From UBA4951 sp963616935 (GTDB lineage Bacteria; Bacillota_I; Bacilli_A; RFN20; CAG-826), in contig CAVEMS010000006.1 in the NCBI GenBank assembly GCA_963616935.1, forward strand, positions 1 to 64,000: a stretch of DNA of 64,000 nt, written 5' to 3'. The position numbers and the translations under genes are program-made. Below, piece after piece: positions 26,012 through 35,256 of this stretch. Positions within the stretch are counted from its first letter, which is position 1. Every line of letters starts with the position of its first letter. Below the pieces are notes generated by a model, which saw only the letters and a program-made list of their open reading frames with translations, was not told the DNA's origin and ran no database searches.

Positions 26012-27757
26012 ATGAAAAGAACCGATTATAACGGAAATTTGCGGTTGGAAGACGTCGGAAGAAGGGTTTGCCTTAACGGCTGGATGGCCAATAGAAGGAA
26101 CCTGGGATCGCTTTTATTCATCGATCTTCGCGACAGCACCGGAATCGTGCAACTAGTCGTCCAAGATCCGTCGAAATTCCCTGATGTCCGTAATGAGTAC
26201 GTTCTTTATGTCGAGGGCACGGTGGCCAAGAAAGACGTTCCGAATAAGAAACTCCCGACTGGCGAAATCGAGATCATAGTATCGAAACTCGAAGTCCTCA
26301 ATAAAGCGGAGAATCCTCCCTTTATCATCTCCGATGACACTGACGCATTGGAGGATACGAGGCTTCAATACCGCTATCTCGATATCAGAAGGCCGATTAC
26401 CCTTTCTAGATTAAAAACAAGAGCCAAAATAGCGAAAATAACACGAGATTATCTTGATGAAAACGGCTTTTTGGAGGTGGAAACCCCAATATTGAATTTG
26501 GCCACGCCAGAGGGCGCTCGCGATTACCTTGTCCCTTCGAGACTTCATCATGGTTCCTTTTATGCGTTGCCTCAATCGCCACAGATCTTCAAACAGCTTT
26601 TGATGGTTGGCGGAGTCGAACGCTATTACCAAATCGCCCGTTGCTTCCGCGATGAGGATCTACGTGCCGACAGACAACCCGAATTCACGCAAATTGACGT
26701 CGAAACCTCTTTCTTCTCACAAGATGACGTCCTTTCCTTATGCGAAGGAATGATCGCCAGATATTTCAAGGAAATAGTGGGATATGATGTAAAGCTTCCA
26801 TTGAGGAGAATGGATTATTGGGAAGCCATGGACCGCTATGGAAGCGATAAGCCGGATACGCGATATGGCTTGGAGCTCATCGATCTGAAAGATCTATTCG
26901 CTTCATGCTCCTTCGAGGCCTTCAAGGAATCGAAGTATGTAAAAGGCATTGTTATTTCCAATAAAGGCAAGGAAACATCGAGAAAACGTCTTGATTATTT
27001 AAATTCGGAAGCCAAGAAATTCAGCCTTAGAAGCCTAATCGCCATCAAAGTCGAAGGGAATAAGCTGAGCGGTTCTTTCCTAAAGTTCATCGATGAAGGA
27101 TTGGCTACGCGAATTGTCGAGGAATTGAAACTCAAAGATGACGATTTGCTTCTTATCGGATATTCTTCCGATCGCCGCAATATCGACTTCGGCATGGGAG
27201 CGATCCGCTCGCTATTCGCTAAGGAGATGGGCCTAATCAAGAAAGGGACATACGATCTTCTTTGGATAATAAACTTCCCAATGTTCGACAAAATCGAAGG
27301 AAGTGACGCTTATACGGCTGAACACCATCCGTTCACGAGACCTCGCGACGAAGATTTGCCATTGCTTGATGAGGATCCGGAGAAAGTGTTGGCGTACGCT
27401 TACGATATCGTCATTAATGGATATGAGGCGGGTGGAGGAACCCTCCGTATTTATGACCATGATATTCAGCAAAAGATCTTCAAAATCATCGGATTAAGCG
27501 ATGAAGAGGTCAGAAAGAGGTTCGGATGGTTCATCGACGCGTTCAAATATGGCTGCCCTCCGCATGGCGGATTCGCCCTCGGCATGGATAGGCTCGCCAT
27601 GATTCTTTCCGGCACCGAAAACATCCGCGACGTGATCGCTTTCCCGAAGAACCTTCAGGCTGTCGACCCGATGAGTGGTGCTCCTGGCGAAGTTAAGAAA
27701 AAAGACCTCGATGCCGTCGGAATAGAAATAAAAGATGAGACGTCATCGAACGAATAA
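26012..27757 (+). CDS. aspS: Aspartyl-tRNA synthetase
   Basis: 581-residue bacterial-type AspRS (class II): OB-fold anticodon domain (1-105), catalytic core with 'FLEVETPIL', motif 2 'QIARCFRDEDLRADRQPEFTQID', a GAD insertion domain (about 285-410) and motif 3 'GGFALGMDRLAMIL'. GAGGTAATAG precedes the ATG. It follows hisS directly, as in most Firmicutes, and probably shares its transcript. Whether it also charges tRNA-Asn cannot be judged here. Confidence 0.96.
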   Translation: MKRTDYNGNLRLEDVGRRVCLNGWMANRRNLGSLLFIDLRDSTGIVQLVVQDPSKFPDVRNEYVLYVEGTVAKKDVPNKKLPTGEIEIIVSKLEVLNKAENPPFIISDDTDALEDTRLQYRYLDIRRPITLSRLKTRAKIAKITRDYLDENGFLEVETPILNLATPEGARDYLVPSRLHHGSFYALPQSPQIFKQLLMVGGVERYYQIARCFRDEDLRADRQPEFTQIDVETSFFSQDDVLSLCEGMIARYFKEIVGYDVKLPLRRMDYWEAMDRYGSDKPDTRYGLELIDLKDLFASCSFEAFKESKYVKGIVISNKGKETSRKRLDYLNSEAKKFSLRSLIAIKVEGNKLSGSFLKFIDEGLATRIVEELKLKDDDLLLIGYSSDRRNIDFGMGAIRSLFAKEMGLIKKGTYDLLWIINFPMFDKIEGSDAYTAEHHPFTRPRDEDLPLLDEDPEKVLAYAYDIVINGYEAGGGTLRIYDHDIQQKIFKIIGLSDEEVRKRFGWFIDAFKYGCPPHGGFALGMDRLAMILSGTENIRDVIAFPKNLQAVDPMSGAPGEVKKKDLDAVGIEIKDETSSNE

Positions 27758-27764
27758 GCAATTA

Positions 27765-27798
27765 ACTAATTACTAATATTATACTAAATATAAACTAA
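27765..27798 (+). repeat. Four ACTAA repeats in the tkt leader
   Basis: ACTAA occurs at 27765, 27772, 27783 and 27794, the last three spaced by 11 bases, in the 51-base gap before tkt. The last copy runs into the ribosome binding site. A TATACT (27780-27785) within the array could be the tkt -10. Confidence 0.45.
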
Positions 27799-27808
27799 GG
27801 AGAACACT

Positions 27809-29791
27809 ATGCCAATTGGTAAGACGAAAGATCCGATCGACGCTTTGTCGATTAGCGCATTACGCTCTCTCGTCATCGATGAGATCGAAAATGCGAATAG
27901 CGGACATCCTGGCATGGCTTTGGATATTGCTCCAGCTATGTACGCCTTATATAAGAAATTCATTGTCTCTGATCCTTCGGCGCCAAATTGGTTCAACCGC
28001 GACCGCTTCATTCTTTCGAGCGGCCATAATAGCGCCCTTTTGTATGCCATGCTTCACTTGGCTGGATATGGTGTATCCATCGACGATTTGAAGTTGTTCA
28101 GGCAACTTGGTAGCAAAACTCCCGGCCATCCGGAGATCGGTTATACGCCTGGCGTCGATGCGACGAGCGGGCCGTTGGGCCAAGGGATAGCGCAAGCTGT
28201 CGGATTTGCTATGGCTGAGGCGAAGATAGCGGCTTCTTATCCGGAAGGATCGCGCCTTTGCTCCCATTACACTTATTGCCTATGCGGCGATGGCTGCTTG
28301 GAAGAAGGAATCAGCCAAGAGGCCGTTTCCTTGGCTGGAAAATTAAGGCTCAATAAATTGATTCTCCTATACGACGCAAACGAAAGCACGCTCGATGAAT
28401 CGACGGAAACGAGCATGGATGAGGATATCAAACTGCGTTTCGCCGCTTCGAAATGGAACGTTTTGGAAGTCAAAGACGGAAATGATTTCGAAGCCATATG
28501 CTCCGCGATCGAAAAAGCAAAAACATCGACTCTTTTCCCAACGATTATCGTGATTCATACGAAAATAGGCTATGGGACCGCTTTGGAAGGCAGCCATTTA
28601 TGCCATGGAGCGCCGCTTGGCCAAGAGAAAAGCGAAGCCGCCAAGGCTTTCTATGGATACGATTATCCGGCATTCACCGTTCCGCCGTCGGTTTATAAAT
28701 CGTTCGAGGAAACCTTCAAAAGGAGAGGCGAAGCGGCTCGCTTGGCCTACGAAAAGGATTTGGATGACTATAAGGCGAAATACCCGAGCGAGTATCGGGA
28801 TTTCGAAAACGCCATCAACCGCGACGTTTCCGATTATCTTTTCCCCGATCCCGAGGTTTTATCGAAGCCGGAGTCGACGAGAAGCGCAAGCGGTCGTTTT
28901 TTGAACGCTTTGGCCAAAGCCGTTCCTTTCACCTTTGGTGGCAGCGCCGACGTCGCTTCGAGCGTCAAAACGACGCTTAAAGGGGAAACGACTTTCTCGG
29001 AAAAGGATAGAAGCGGCAAAAACGTCGCATTCGGCATCAGAGAATTCGCGATGGCCGCCTCGGTCAATGGCATGTGCTTGCACAAAGGCCTTTTGCCGTA
29101 TTGCGGTTCTTTCCTCGTCTTTAGCGACTATATGAAAAATGCCGTCAGGATGAGCGCCCTTGAAGAGACGCCGACGATTTTCTTGTTTTCTCACGATTCT
29201 TTGGCGGTCGGGGAAGATGGCCCAACGCACCAACCGATCGAACATGTTTCATCTTTGAGGCTGATACCAGGGCTAAGGGTTTATCGTCCGGCCGATGCTA
29301 AGGAGACTTTCGCCTCTTGGCGTTTGGCCGTCTCGAACAAAAAAGGACCGATTGCCATAATCCTATCGAGACAAGACCTTCCAAATCTTGAGCTTTCTTC
29401 GTATGAAGGCGTCGAAAAAGGCGCGTATTTGGTCAAGAAGGCACTGAATCCGACGATATCGCTTATAGCCAGCGGAAGCGAAGTGTCTTTGGCGATGGAA
29501 GCGGCGAAGGAACTAGACGAAAAAGGCGAAAGAGTCGATGTCGTCTCCGTTCCCGAATTTATGAGCATTGCGAACATGAGCGAAGACGAAAAGAATGAAA
29601 CGTTCCGTGTTCCTTATGAGAAGAGATTCGCCATCGAAATGGGTAGCCCCGATCTTTGGTATCGTTATGCCAAAAACGTCAAAGGCGTATCTTCCTATGG
29701 GGCATCTGGAAAAGCCAAGGAAGTTCTTAAGGCGTACGGATTCGACAAAGATTCGATAATTGGCTGGATTTTGGGAATCATCGGAAGATAG
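27809..29791 (+). CDS. tkt: Transketolase
   Basis: 660-residue thiamine-diphosphate enzyme of the non-oxidative pentose phosphate pathway, moving two-carbon units between sugar phosphates. ThDP site 'GDGCLEEGISQEAVSLAG' near residue 155 (diphosphate/Mg), the N-terminal 'NSGHPGMAL', pyrimidine-domain 'GIREFAMAASVNGM', and the C-terminal transketolase domain. Full length. TAAGGAG lies before the ATG. Its products link to deoB-derived pentose phosphates and to dxs, also in this window, which uses the glycolytic intermediate glyceraldehyde 3-phosphate. Confidence 0.96.
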   Translation: MPIGKTKDPIDALSISALRSLVIDEIENANSGHPGMALDIAPAMYALYKKFIVSDPSAPNWFNRDRFILSSGHNSALLYAMLHLAGYGVSIDDLKLFRQLGSKTPGHPEIGYTPGVDATSGPLGQGIAQAVGFAMAEAKIAASYPEGSRLCSHYTYCLCGDGCLEEGISQEAVSLAGKLRLNKLILLYDANESTLDESTETSMDEDIKLRFAASKWNVLEVKDGNDFEAICSAIEKAKTSTLFPTIIVIHTKIGYGTALEGSHLCHGAPLGQEKSEAAKAFYGYDYPAFTVPPSVYKSFEETFKRRGEAARLAYEKDLDDYKAKYPSEYRDFENAINRDVSDYLFPDPEVLSKPESTRSASGRFLNALAKAVPFTFGGSADVASSVKTTLKGETTFSEKDRSGKNVAFGIREFAMAASVNGMCLHKGLLPYCGSFLVFSDYMKNAVRMSALEETPTIFLFSHDSLAVGEDGPTHQPIEHVSSLRLIPGLRVYRPADAKETFASWRLAVSNKKGPIAIILSRQDLPNLELSSYEGVEKGAYLVKKALNPTISLIASGSEVSLAMEAAKELDEKGERVDVVSVPEFMSIANMSEDEKNETFRVPYEKRFAIEMGSPDLWYRYAKNVKGVSSYGASGKAKEVLKAYGFDKDSIIGWILGIIGR

Positions 29792-29815
29792 ATGATGAAT
29801 TTTGCCCGCATATAT

Positions 29816-29821
29816 TTTAAT
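29816..29821 (+). promoter_or_regulatory. -10 element of the Asp23-family gene (leaderless)
   Basis: TTTAAT eight bases before the ATG at 29830, no ribosome binding site. An alternative TATATT (29811-29816) is 13 bases away. Confidence 0.4.
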
Positions 29822-29829
29822 ATTTCATT

Positions 29830-30174
29830 ATGAGCTCCTCTTATTATTACCTGAATTCATATCAAAGCGAAAAACGCGGCAAGATGGGCATCTCCCGTCA
29901 AGCTTTCGAAGACATAGCGACTTTGGCTGCCAATAGCCTCAAAGGAGTGAGCGTCAAAGAGCGGCAAACCGGCTTTTTCAAGCTGATGAAACCCGTAAGG
30001 GCGGTTTTCCGCAAAGACGGGCGCGTCGAGATGCAAATAGACGTCTCTTTGAAAAAAGGAAGTTCAGTTCACGATATTTGCCTTTCCATCCAAGAAAAAG
30101 TCGCAAGCGCCATCTCCATGATGGCTGAGACGGTGCCTGTTTCAATCGCCGTCCACGTTGTCAAATTCAAGTGA
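29830..30174 (+). CDS. Asp23/Gls24 family protein (YqhY-like)
   Basis: 114-residue Asp23/Gls24-family protein without membrane segments. The conserved alternating beta-strand core ('IATLAANSLKGVSV', 'RVEMQIDVSL', 'VSIAVHVV') covers most of it. The location upstream of nusB matches Bacillus subtilis yqhY, which is linked to control of acetyl-CoA carboxylase; the acc genes themselves are not here. It lacks a ribosome binding site and probably starts a leaderless transcript. Confidence 0.85.
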   Translation: MSSSYYYLNSYQSEKRGKMGISRQAFEDIATLAANSLKGVSVKERQTGFFKLMKPVRAVFRKDGRVEMQIDVSLKKGSSVHDICLSIQEKVASAISMMAETVPVSIAVHVVKFK

Positions 30175-30271
30175 GTTTTTCCTCTGAAAGCGGATACCTG
30201 ACATGTTTTCGGTGTCTCTTTGAGAGGAAGTGTGCTAAACTTAATCGCTTTTCGGAGGGGAGGGAACGACT

Positions 30272-30703
30272 ATGGAACGCGACAATGCAGTCATAACACG
30301 CGGAAAAGCCGAAGAAATCTCTCTTTTCACGATATACGATCTTCTAATTTACGCTGAGATGGGCCTTGAGGCCGATATCCAAGGGATGATTTCCGATCTC
30401 ACCGGTAAGCCGTATGACGAATGTGATGTTTACACCAAACGTATGGTGATTTCCTTCTTGAAGCATTCGTCTGAGATAATCGACGTTTATCAGGCGAAAA
30501 TGCCGAAATGGAAGTTTTCAAGGCTCGATAAAGTCGAGCAAGCGATACTTTTCCTCGCTTATTGCCATTTTTTCTATGATGTCGAGGAAGTCGGCAAAGC
30601 GGTTGTCATCAATTTTTCCGTGTCTTTCGCCAAAAAATATCTGGACGCCAACGACTACAGGTTCGTGAACGCCATATTGGATAAGGTGCTCGTTCGTGAA
30701 TAG
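30272..30703 (+). CDS. nusB: Transcription antitermination factor NusB
   Basis: 143-residue all-helical NusB, which with NusE (S10) binds boxA of rRNA operons to prevent premature termination. The second half ('FSRLDKVEQAILFLAYCHFFY', 'AVVINFSVSFAKKYL', 'FVNAILDKVL') is diagnostic. A strong AGGGGAGGG site precedes the ATG. The upstream 97-base gap contains TGC-TAAACT, a likely extended -10. The last 8 bases overlap xseA. folD, which usually follows, is absent. Confidence 0.94.
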   Translation: MERDNAVITRGKAEEISLFTIYDLLIYAEMGLEADIQGMISDLTGKPYDECDVYTKRMVISFLKHSSEIIDVYQAKMPKWKFSRLDKVEQAILFLAYCHFFYDVEEVGKAVVINFSVSFAKKYLDANDYRFVNAILDKVLVRE

Positions 30704-31901
30704 CGAAAAAAAGATTTTTTCCGTCAGCGAAGTCAATTCATGCATAAAAGGGATATTGGAGGGCGTTCCGTTTTTGAGCTATCTTTCCGTCGCTGGCGAG
30801 ATATCTAACTGGAAAAGATACGATTCTGGCGTGTTTTTCGATTTGAAAGACAAGGATGGATCGATCTTGCCATGCACTTTTTGGGGCAGTTCGTTATCTC
30901 GTTTGTCATTTTCCCCAAGTAATGGAGATCAAGTCGTTGCGAATGGCAAAATCACCGTATATGCGAAAAAAGGCCGATATAACTTCAATGTCAATTATCT
31001 CGAAAAAGAAGGGCAAGGCAGCGCGTTATTGGCTCTTGAGGCGCTCAAAAAGAAGCTTGCGGCCGAAGGGCTATTCGACGAAAAAAGAAAAAGGGAAATC
31101 CCTTCTTTTCCTTCGTCCGTCGGCATAATCTGCGGAAGGAGCAGCGCCGCCGAAAGCGATTTGCTTAGGAATCTCTCGAGAAGATGGCCTCTTTTGGATA
31201 TCCATGTTTTCTATGCCGTCGTGCAAGGTGAGAAAGCGCCGAAGAGCTTAGTGTCCGCTTTAGAAAGGGCGTCTCTTAGCCCGATAGATACCTTAATAAT
31301 CGCAAGAGGCGGTGGATCGAGTGAGGATTTATCGGCATTTAACGATGAAGAGGTCGTTAGGAAATTGGCCGCTTTCCCTAAACCTACGATAAGCGCAGTT
31401 GGGCATGAAATCGACATCACATTAGTCGATTTCGTCAGCGATTATCGGGTCAGCACTCCGACTGGCGCCGCCGAAAAGGCGACTCCGGACGTAACGGAGA
31501 TAAAGGAAGATCTGCTCGATATGGAGAGCCGTCTAAAAACGAGTTTAGCTAAAACACTCGATTTGCTCGAAGAAAAATTGAAATCATTGTCATCGCGTTC
31601 CTTCTTTAAGAATCCTGAAGCGGCTTACGATGAGAAAAGCAAAAATATAGATGCTTTGGAGAAGAGACTGACTTTGGCGATTACGAATAGAATAGAAAAG
31701 GAAGAGACACATCTAAAGAATATCGAAAGGAATCTAAAATCGATTTCTCCGAATTCGGTGGTATCTAGGGGCTATAGCATGCTGCTAGACGACGAAGGCA
31801 AGGTCATATCGAGCGTCAAGAAGGCGAAAATAGGGCAAGAGTTCAAAGCCGTCATGAAGGATGGTAAAATAACGGGAAAAGTTATAGCGAAAGGGGAATG
31901 A
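30696..31901 (+). CDS. xseA: Exodeoxyribonuclease VII large subunit
   Basis: 401-residue catalytic subunit of exonuclease VII. N-terminal OB fold (1-100), catalytic domain with 'RGGGSSEDLSAFNDE' near residue 205 and 'ISAVGHEIDITLVDFVSD' near 232, and a coiled-coil C-terminal region that binds XseB copies. GTG start inside the nusB end; the reading frame opens with 'KIFSVSEVN', the normal family start. Its stop overlaps xseB. Confidence 0.95.
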   Translation: MNSEKKIFSVSEVNSCIKGILEGVPFLSYLSVAGEISNWKRYDSGVFFDLKDKDGSILPCTFWGSSLSRLSFSPSNGDQVVANGKITVYAKKGRYNFNVNYLEKEGQGSALLALEALKKKLAAEGLFDEKRKREIPSFPSSVGIICGRSSAAESDLLRNLSRRWPLLDIHVFYAVVQGEKAPKSLVSALERASLSPIDTLIIARGGGSSEDLSAFNDEEVVRKLAAFPKPTISAVGHEIDITLVDFVSDYRVSTPTGAAEKATPDVTEIKEDLLDMESRLKTSLAKTLDLLEEKLKSLSSRSFFKNPEAAYDEKSKNIDALEKRLTLAITNRIEKEETHLKNIERNLKSISPNSVVSRGYSMLLDDEGKVISSVKKAKIGQEFKAVMKDGKITGKVIAKGE

Positions 31902-31903
31902 AC

Positions 31904-32098
31904 ATGGCAAAAGAAAAGAAAACCGAGACATTTCAAGAAAAGCTCGCCAGGCTCGAGGAAATAGTGACGAAAGTCGAAAGCAACGTCCTTTCGCTGGAAG
32001 AATCCCTCAAATGCTATGAAGAAGGGATGGCTATCATCAAAGAATGCCAAAAGACTTTGTCTGCCGCTAAGGCGAAAATAATAAAAGAAGACGAATAA
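31904..32098 (+). CDS. xseB: Exodeoxyribonuclease VII small subunit
   Basis: 64-residue helical small subunit that coats the XseA stalk. Family core 'FQEKLARLEEIVTKVES' and 'LEESLKCYEEGMAIIKEC' is clear. Two in-frame ATGs exist (31898 and 31904); 31904 is preferred because AAGGGG ends seven bases before it, versus one base for 31898. Genes usually next to it (ispA) are missing; dxs comes next. Confidence 0.93.
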   Translation: MAKEKKTETFQEKLARLEEIVTKVESNVLSLEESLKCYEEGMAIIKECQKTLSAAKAKIIKEDE

Positions 32099-32133
32099 TA
32101 GTAATTTAATAGTTAAAAAATAGTAGATTTAAA

Positions 32134-34014
32134 ATGGATGATTCCTTAGATATTGTCGAACAATTGAACCAAAACGCTCCGATAGATGTCAAAAAAATGA
32201 ACAAGAAGGAGCTGGCTTTGCTTTGCCAAGAAATAAGGAAAAGAATTATTGAAGCAACATCAATCAACGGAGGCCATCTTAGCTCCAATCTCGGTGATGT
32301 CGAGTTGACGATCGCGCTTCATCGGGGCTTCTCTTTCCCGACCGATAAATTGGTTTTTGATGTTGGCCATCAGGCGTACACCCATAAGATACTGACGGGC
32401 AGATCTCTTAAAAATATAGGCGGCATCGATGCGGCAAGCCGTTTTTCCGATACTTCCGAAAGTGATTTCGATCCCGCTGATGCAGGGCATAGCTCCACAT
32501 CGCTAAGTTTAGCCGAAGGCTTTGCCATCGCTCGCGATTTAAAAGGCGAAAAGTACGATGTCGTCGCGGTTATCGGTGACGCTTCGATTGCCAATGGTCT
32601 CTCTTTCGAGGCGCTTAATTCCATCGGTAATAGACAAAATAAAGTGATAGTCGTCCTCAATGACAACGATATGAGCATTTCCGCCCCGTCCGGTGCTTTG
32701 GGAAATTTCTTCAGAAAGATATCGACCGATAGATTTTATAACAAAGCGAAGATCCGCTATCGCTCGACTTTGGCGAAAAGCAAATTCGGCCGTTTTATTT
32801 ACCGCATCTCTCTTTCTTTCAAAAATGGAATTAAGAGAATATTGGTTCCGATGACATTATTTGAAACGCTTGGGTTTACATATATCGGGCCGGTAGACGG
32901 ACATGACATAAAAGCAATCGAAAAAGCTATCAAACGAGCTAAAAATGCGACTAAATCTGTCGTTTTGCATCTTTCGACGACAAAAGGCAAAGGCTATTCG
33001 TTCGCCGAAAAGGATAAAGACGGCGTCTATCATTCCGTTGAGCCTTTCAACGTTGATGACGGATTGCCTAAAAATACGCAAGACGGGAAGACTTCTTTTC
33101 CGACTTTCTTCGGCGAACTCGTTCATGACGCCATGAGGAAAGACGAGAAAAACGTCTTAATCGCCGCGGCGATGATGAAGGGGAGCAAATTGGAGAAAAG
33201 CTTCGAGGATTTTTCGTCGCGTTCTTTCGATGTCGGCATCGCGGAGGAGCACGCAATCACCTTGGCGAGTTCTTTGGCATTGTCAGGATATCATCCTATT
33301 GTTTCGATGTATTCTACGTTTTTGCAAAGGGGATATGACGAATTGCTTCACGATTGCGCCCGTAAGAACGTCGATATGACGCTCATCATAGATCGCGCTG
33401 GTCTCTCTGGAAGAGACGGCGAGACGCACGCTGGAATTTATGACGTCGCTTTCTTAAAAACGATACCGAATGTGAAAGTTTCGATGCCGTCTTGTTTTTC
33501 CGAAGCCAAATTCCTTTTTGAAGAGTCTTTTGGAAAAGGGAACGGCATCGCGGCCATACGATATCCGAATGCTTTCGTAGATACGAATGCCGTTATAAGA
33601 GACGAAGAGACCCATTATGAAGAAGGCTATTCAATCTACAAAAAGGGAAATGAGGAATCCTTGCTTCTCGCTGTTGGGCCGGATGGAAGAGAATTATGTG
33701 ACGAAATCTCAGATAGTTTCGACGGAAAGGTGATTATCCCATTGCGGCTAAGCGAGATCTCCGAGCCGCTATTCAAAGAAATCGCTCAAGCGAAAAAACT
33801 TTACATTTTTGATCGATATTCGACTGTTGATGGTTTTGTCAAAACCGTCGAGACATTGCTCTTCGAAAAGGGGGTCAAAATCGATTGTCTCTCTTTCTCT
33901 TTGCCGAGAGTTTTCGTTCCGCACGGCAGCAAAGCCGATCAGGCCGCGTTATTCAAACTCGATTTTCAAAGCGTCATCGACAAGATAATCGAATCGGAAA
34001 AATCGGCGAAATAA
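32134..34014 (+). CDS. dxs: 1-deoxy-D-xylulose-5-phosphate synthase
   Basis: 626-residue first enzyme of the MEP isoprenoid pathway (pyruvate plus glyceraldehyde 3-phosphate). ThDP-binding 'GDASIANGLSFEALN' near residue 150, N-terminal 'GGHLSSNLGDVE', pyrimidine-domain 'GIAEEHAITLASSLAL' near 370, 'AGLSGRDGETHAG' near 430 and a C-terminal domain. Full length. With ispG and ispH in the same window the MEP route appears active. No clear ribosome binding site; the 35-base gap before it is AT-rich with AGT/TAG repeats. Confidence 0.95.
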   Translation: MDDSLDIVEQLNQNAPIDVKKMNKKELALLCQEIRKRIIEATSINGGHLSSNLGDVELTIALHRGFSFPTDKLVFDVGHQAYTHKILTGRSLKNIGGIDAASRFSDTSESDFDPADAGHSSTSLSLAEGFAIARDLKGEKYDVVAVIGDASIANGLSFEALNSIGNRQNKVIVVLNDNDMSISAPSGALGNFFRKISTDRFYNKAKIRYRSTLAKSKFGRFIYRISLSFKNGIKRILVPMTLFETLGFTYIGPVDGHDIKAIEKAIKRAKNATKSVVLHLSTTKGKGYSFAEKDKDGVYHSVEPFNVDDGLPKNTQDGKTSFPTFFGELVHDAMRKDEKNVLIAAAMMKGSKLEKSFEDFSSRSFDVGIAEEHAITLASSLALSGYHPIVSMYSTFLQRGYDELLHDCARKNVDMTLIIDRAGLSGRDGETHAGIYDVAFLKTIPNVKVSMPSCFSEAKFLFEESFGKGNGIAAIRYPNAFVDTNAVIRDEETHYEEGYSIYKKGNEESLLLAVGPDGRELCDEISDSFDGKVIIPLRLSEISEPLFKEIAQAKKLYIFDRYSTVDGFVKTVETLLFEKGVKIDCLSFSLPRVFVPHGSKADQAALFKLDFQSVIDKIIESEKSAK

Positions 34015-34041
34015 ATGTAAAGATTTTTTCCTTTGGAAAAA

Positions 34042-34050
34042 TGCTATCAT
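34042..34050 (+). promoter_or_regulatory. Extended -10 promoter of dinB (leaderless)
   Basis: TGC plus TATCAT (34045-34050), nine bases before the ATG at 34060. No ribosome binding site and no LexA-type box seen. Confidence 0.5.
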
Positions 34051-34059
34051 TCTTTCGTC

Positions 34060-35256
34060 ATGAGCAAAGTCATTCTTCACATCGATTTGAACGCTTTCTT
34101 TGCCACCGCCGAATCGCTTAGGCATCCTGAATGGAACGATGAGCCGATTATCGTTGGCGGCGACACTTTTCGCGGCGTCGTGTCGACTTGCTCCTATTCG
34201 GCTAGGAAATTCGGCGTTTCAAGCGCCATGCCGATAGCCGAGGCGAAAAGGCTTTGTCCGAAAGGTCATTTCGTCTCTTGCGACTTTCCCTATTATTCAA
34301 TGCTTTCGCGCTCCTTTTTCGCATATCTCAAAAAATGGAGCTCAATAATAGAGGAAGCCTCGATCGATGAAGGGTATGTGGACATAACGAAGGGCATAAA
34401 AAGCGAGAAGGATCCTTTGGATTATCTCAAACGGATTCAGGAAGGGCTGCTTAATGAAATCGGGCTTAAAAGCTCTCTTGGCGTCGCGCCGACGAAGTTT
34501 TTGGCCAAGATGGGAAGCGATATGAAAAAGCCGATGGGCATAACAATAATCAGAAAGAAAGACATTCCTTCCTTGCTTTATCCGCTTCCGATATCGAGTT
34601 TCTTTGGGATCGGGAGAAGAAGCGTGCCTTTTTTGGAGAAAGAAGGCGTTATGACCATAGGCGACCTTCAAAGGAAAATCGACGAAGACGATCCAAAGAT
34701 AAAGAAGTTCTTCGGGAAATTCTACGCGAACATAAAAAACGATTTGGCGGGAAAAGGCGATGATGTCGTCGATCCAACGCCGTGGGATCCGAAAAGCGTC
34801 GGTCATAGCGAGACTTTCCCTTTCGACACAGATGATGGCGAGATAATAAGAGGCAAGCTCAAAGAGCTTTGTCACTATACCGTTTTGTCTTTGAAGAAAG
34901 ACGAGAAGAAAACGAAAACGGTTCAGATTGTCGCGAAAGATAGTTTTTTTCATTCATATAACCGAAGCTGCTCGCTTTTTGAGGCGACCGATGACGAGGA
35001 AACATTACAGAAGGCTTGTTTGAAACTATATTCCGACAATTTTTCGGGAAAAGAACTAAGATTGGTCGGCGTCTCTTTCCTCAATCTCATAGATCCGATA
35101 AAGGAGACGGTTCAGATGAACATATGGAACTATCCCGAATATGAGAAAATGGACAAAACCAAATTGTTGGTCAATGAGTTGAATAGGAAACTTAGCAAGC
35201 CCGCTTTGGTGATTGCGAGCAAAAAGAAGAAAGATGGAAATAAGAAAGGCGATTGA
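34060..35256 (+). CDS. dinB: DNA polymerase IV (Y family)
   Basis: 398-residue translesion polymerase. The catalytic palm has 'HIDLNAFFA' near residue 7 and 'EASIDEGYVDI' near 105; 'GVAPTKFLAKMGSDMKKP' and the helix-hairpin-helix 'FFGIGRRSVPFLEKEGV' follow, then the little-finger domain. The Asp in SIDEGYVD and both Glu are intact. The start at 34060 replaces an in-frame TTG at 34033, which lies upstream of the -10. The last 23 bases overlap xerD. Confidence 0.95.
   Translation: MSKVILHIDLNAFFATAESLRHPEWNDEPIIVGGDTFRGVVSTCSYSARKFGVSSAMPIAEAKRLCPKGHFVSCDFPYYSMLSRSFFAYLKKWSSIIEEASIDEGYVDITKGIKSEKDPLDYLKRIQEGLLNEIGLKSSLGVAPTKFLAKMGSDMKKPMGITIIRKKDIPSLLYPLPISSFFGIGRRSVPFLEKEGVMTIGDLQRKIDEDDPKIKKFFGKFYANIKNDLAGKGDDVVDPTPWDPKSVGHSETFPFDTDDGEIIRGKLKELCHYTVLSLKKDEKKTKTVQIVAKDSFFHSYNRSCSLFEATDDEETLQKACLKLYSDNFSGKELRLVGVSFLNLIDPIKETVQMNIWNYPEYEKMDKTKLLVNELNRKLSKPALVIASKKKKDGNKKGD

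Noticed and set aside
34033..34059. Extended N-terminus of dinB from a TTG at 34033
   Set aside because: The added residues are not in the family and the codon lies upstream of the -10 box.
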